Part shown: positions 63,698-64,000 of the stretch, in pieces
How positions within the stretch are numbered: the first letter of the stretch is position 1
Layout of the letters: the number at the start of each line of letters is the position of its first letter
Assembly: GCA_963710715.1 (NCBI GenBank)
Contig: CAVQBL010000014.1
Location: 1-64,000, forward strand
DNA length: 64,000 nt
DNA from: CAVQBL01 sp963710715
GTDB lineage: Bacteria > Pseudomonadota > Gammaproteobacteria > DSM-16500
Reading direction: 5' to 3'
Notes under the pieces: generated by a model
What the model saw: the letters and a program-made list of their open reading frames with translations, nothing else
What the model was told of the DNA's origin: nothing
Database searches by the model: none
Translations under genes and position numbers: made by a program

Positions 63698-64000
63698 GTT
63701 GTGTGTCCGTTGTAGGGTGGACGCGTGCTTTTTGCATCGTAATCCGCCTGCAGAGTTTTTGGCTTTAAACGCAAATAACTATCTAGTACTTGACGAGCAA
63801 TCGTGGCAGCCAAAATACTATTGTTTTCTACAATAATTGCAATCGCAATTTGTGGATTATCGATAGGCGCAAATGCAATAAACAATGAGTGATCGCGTAA
63901 TTTTTCAGGTAGCTTCATTTGTTCAGCGAGACCACCTTCTGTTTCATCATGTTTTTTAGAAAATACTTGAGCAGTTCCTGTTTTAGCGGCGACAGAATAA
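63694..64000 (-). CDS. mrdA: penicillin-binding protein 2, C-terminal part
   Basis: The frame is open to the window edge, so the ATG at 63918 is internal. AAKTGTAQVF carries the KTG motif of the transpeptidase, and HSLFIAFAPIDNPQIAIAII is the strand after it. The class B PBP acts with RodA in elongation. About 100 codons seen. Confidence 0.9.
   Translation of the reverse strand, partial: YSVAAKTGTAQVFSKKHDETEGGLAEQMKLPEKLRDHSLFIAFAPIDNPQIAIAIIVENNSILAATIARQVLDSYLRLKPKTLQADYDAKSTRPPYNGHTT

Overview
The window is an AT-rich bacterial chromosome segment that reads as a gammaproteobacterium of the Legionellales type (Legionella/Coxiella/Berkiella-like). Three things suggest this: the block tRNA-Leu, tig-clpP-clpX-lon-hupB, tRNA-Val, tRNA-Asp, ppiD; the presence of fabV, a Pht-like MFS carrier, Sel1, LRR and ankyrin-type proteins and patatin phospholipases; and recognisable 6S RNA. 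No rRNA operon or CRISPR array is visible, so the exact genus is inference.

Layout. Positions 1-2700 are a graveyard of accessory genes: the C-terminal part of a polymorphic toxin (Tse6/Ntox46-like) with a frameshifted Tsi6-like immunity gene, a second and third toxin-linker remnant, a truncated RhuM gene, and ankyrin and GMC/hydrolase scraps. 2700-5800 holds a phospholipase-like gene and a purine permease, each broken by one frameshift. 6000-30000 is mostly core metabolism: a patatin lipoprotein, an MFS carrier with an apparent Val/Thr attenuator, def, a thiamine pyrophosphokinase, fabV, PAP2, an NTE-like patatin, uup (frameshifted), a dicarboxylate symporter, a GT2/ArnT-like/ChbG-like set for envelope glycan modification, a cold-shock gene, ttcA, a YgjP-like protease, a lone HPt protein, relA, rlmD and yciO. 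6S RNA and rocD follow, then a Sel1 protein, folD and four tRNAs. 35-40 kb is a decayed P4-like island: DUF927 pseudogene, RHH protein, HigBA-type toxin-antitoxin, tyrosine integrase and AbrB/PIN scraps. 40-45 kb has an FAD enzyme overlapping a hybrid histidine kinase, then a two-gene LRR/unknown pair. 45-54.5 kb is the proteostasis block. 55-64 kb is HdeD, rmuC, a ThiXYZ-like ABC transporter fused into an operon with rseP, and the rod-shape/peptidoglycan cluster mrdA-rodA-mltB-rlpA.

Two window-wide patterns stand out. First, about ten copies of a palindromic 110-180 bp element (ends read cgtcattgcgag / ctcgcaatgacg) lie between genes. Second, single-base indels break otherwise well conserved genes, four of them in lon alone. 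That is either real decay in a host-associated lineage or uncorrected sequencing error, and the sequence alone cannot decide which. The most interesting single locus is the leader of the MFS carrier at about 7460-7690: a 25-codon Val/Thr-rich leader peptide followed by a strong intrinsic terminator directly before the gene, the architecture of amino-acid attenuation.
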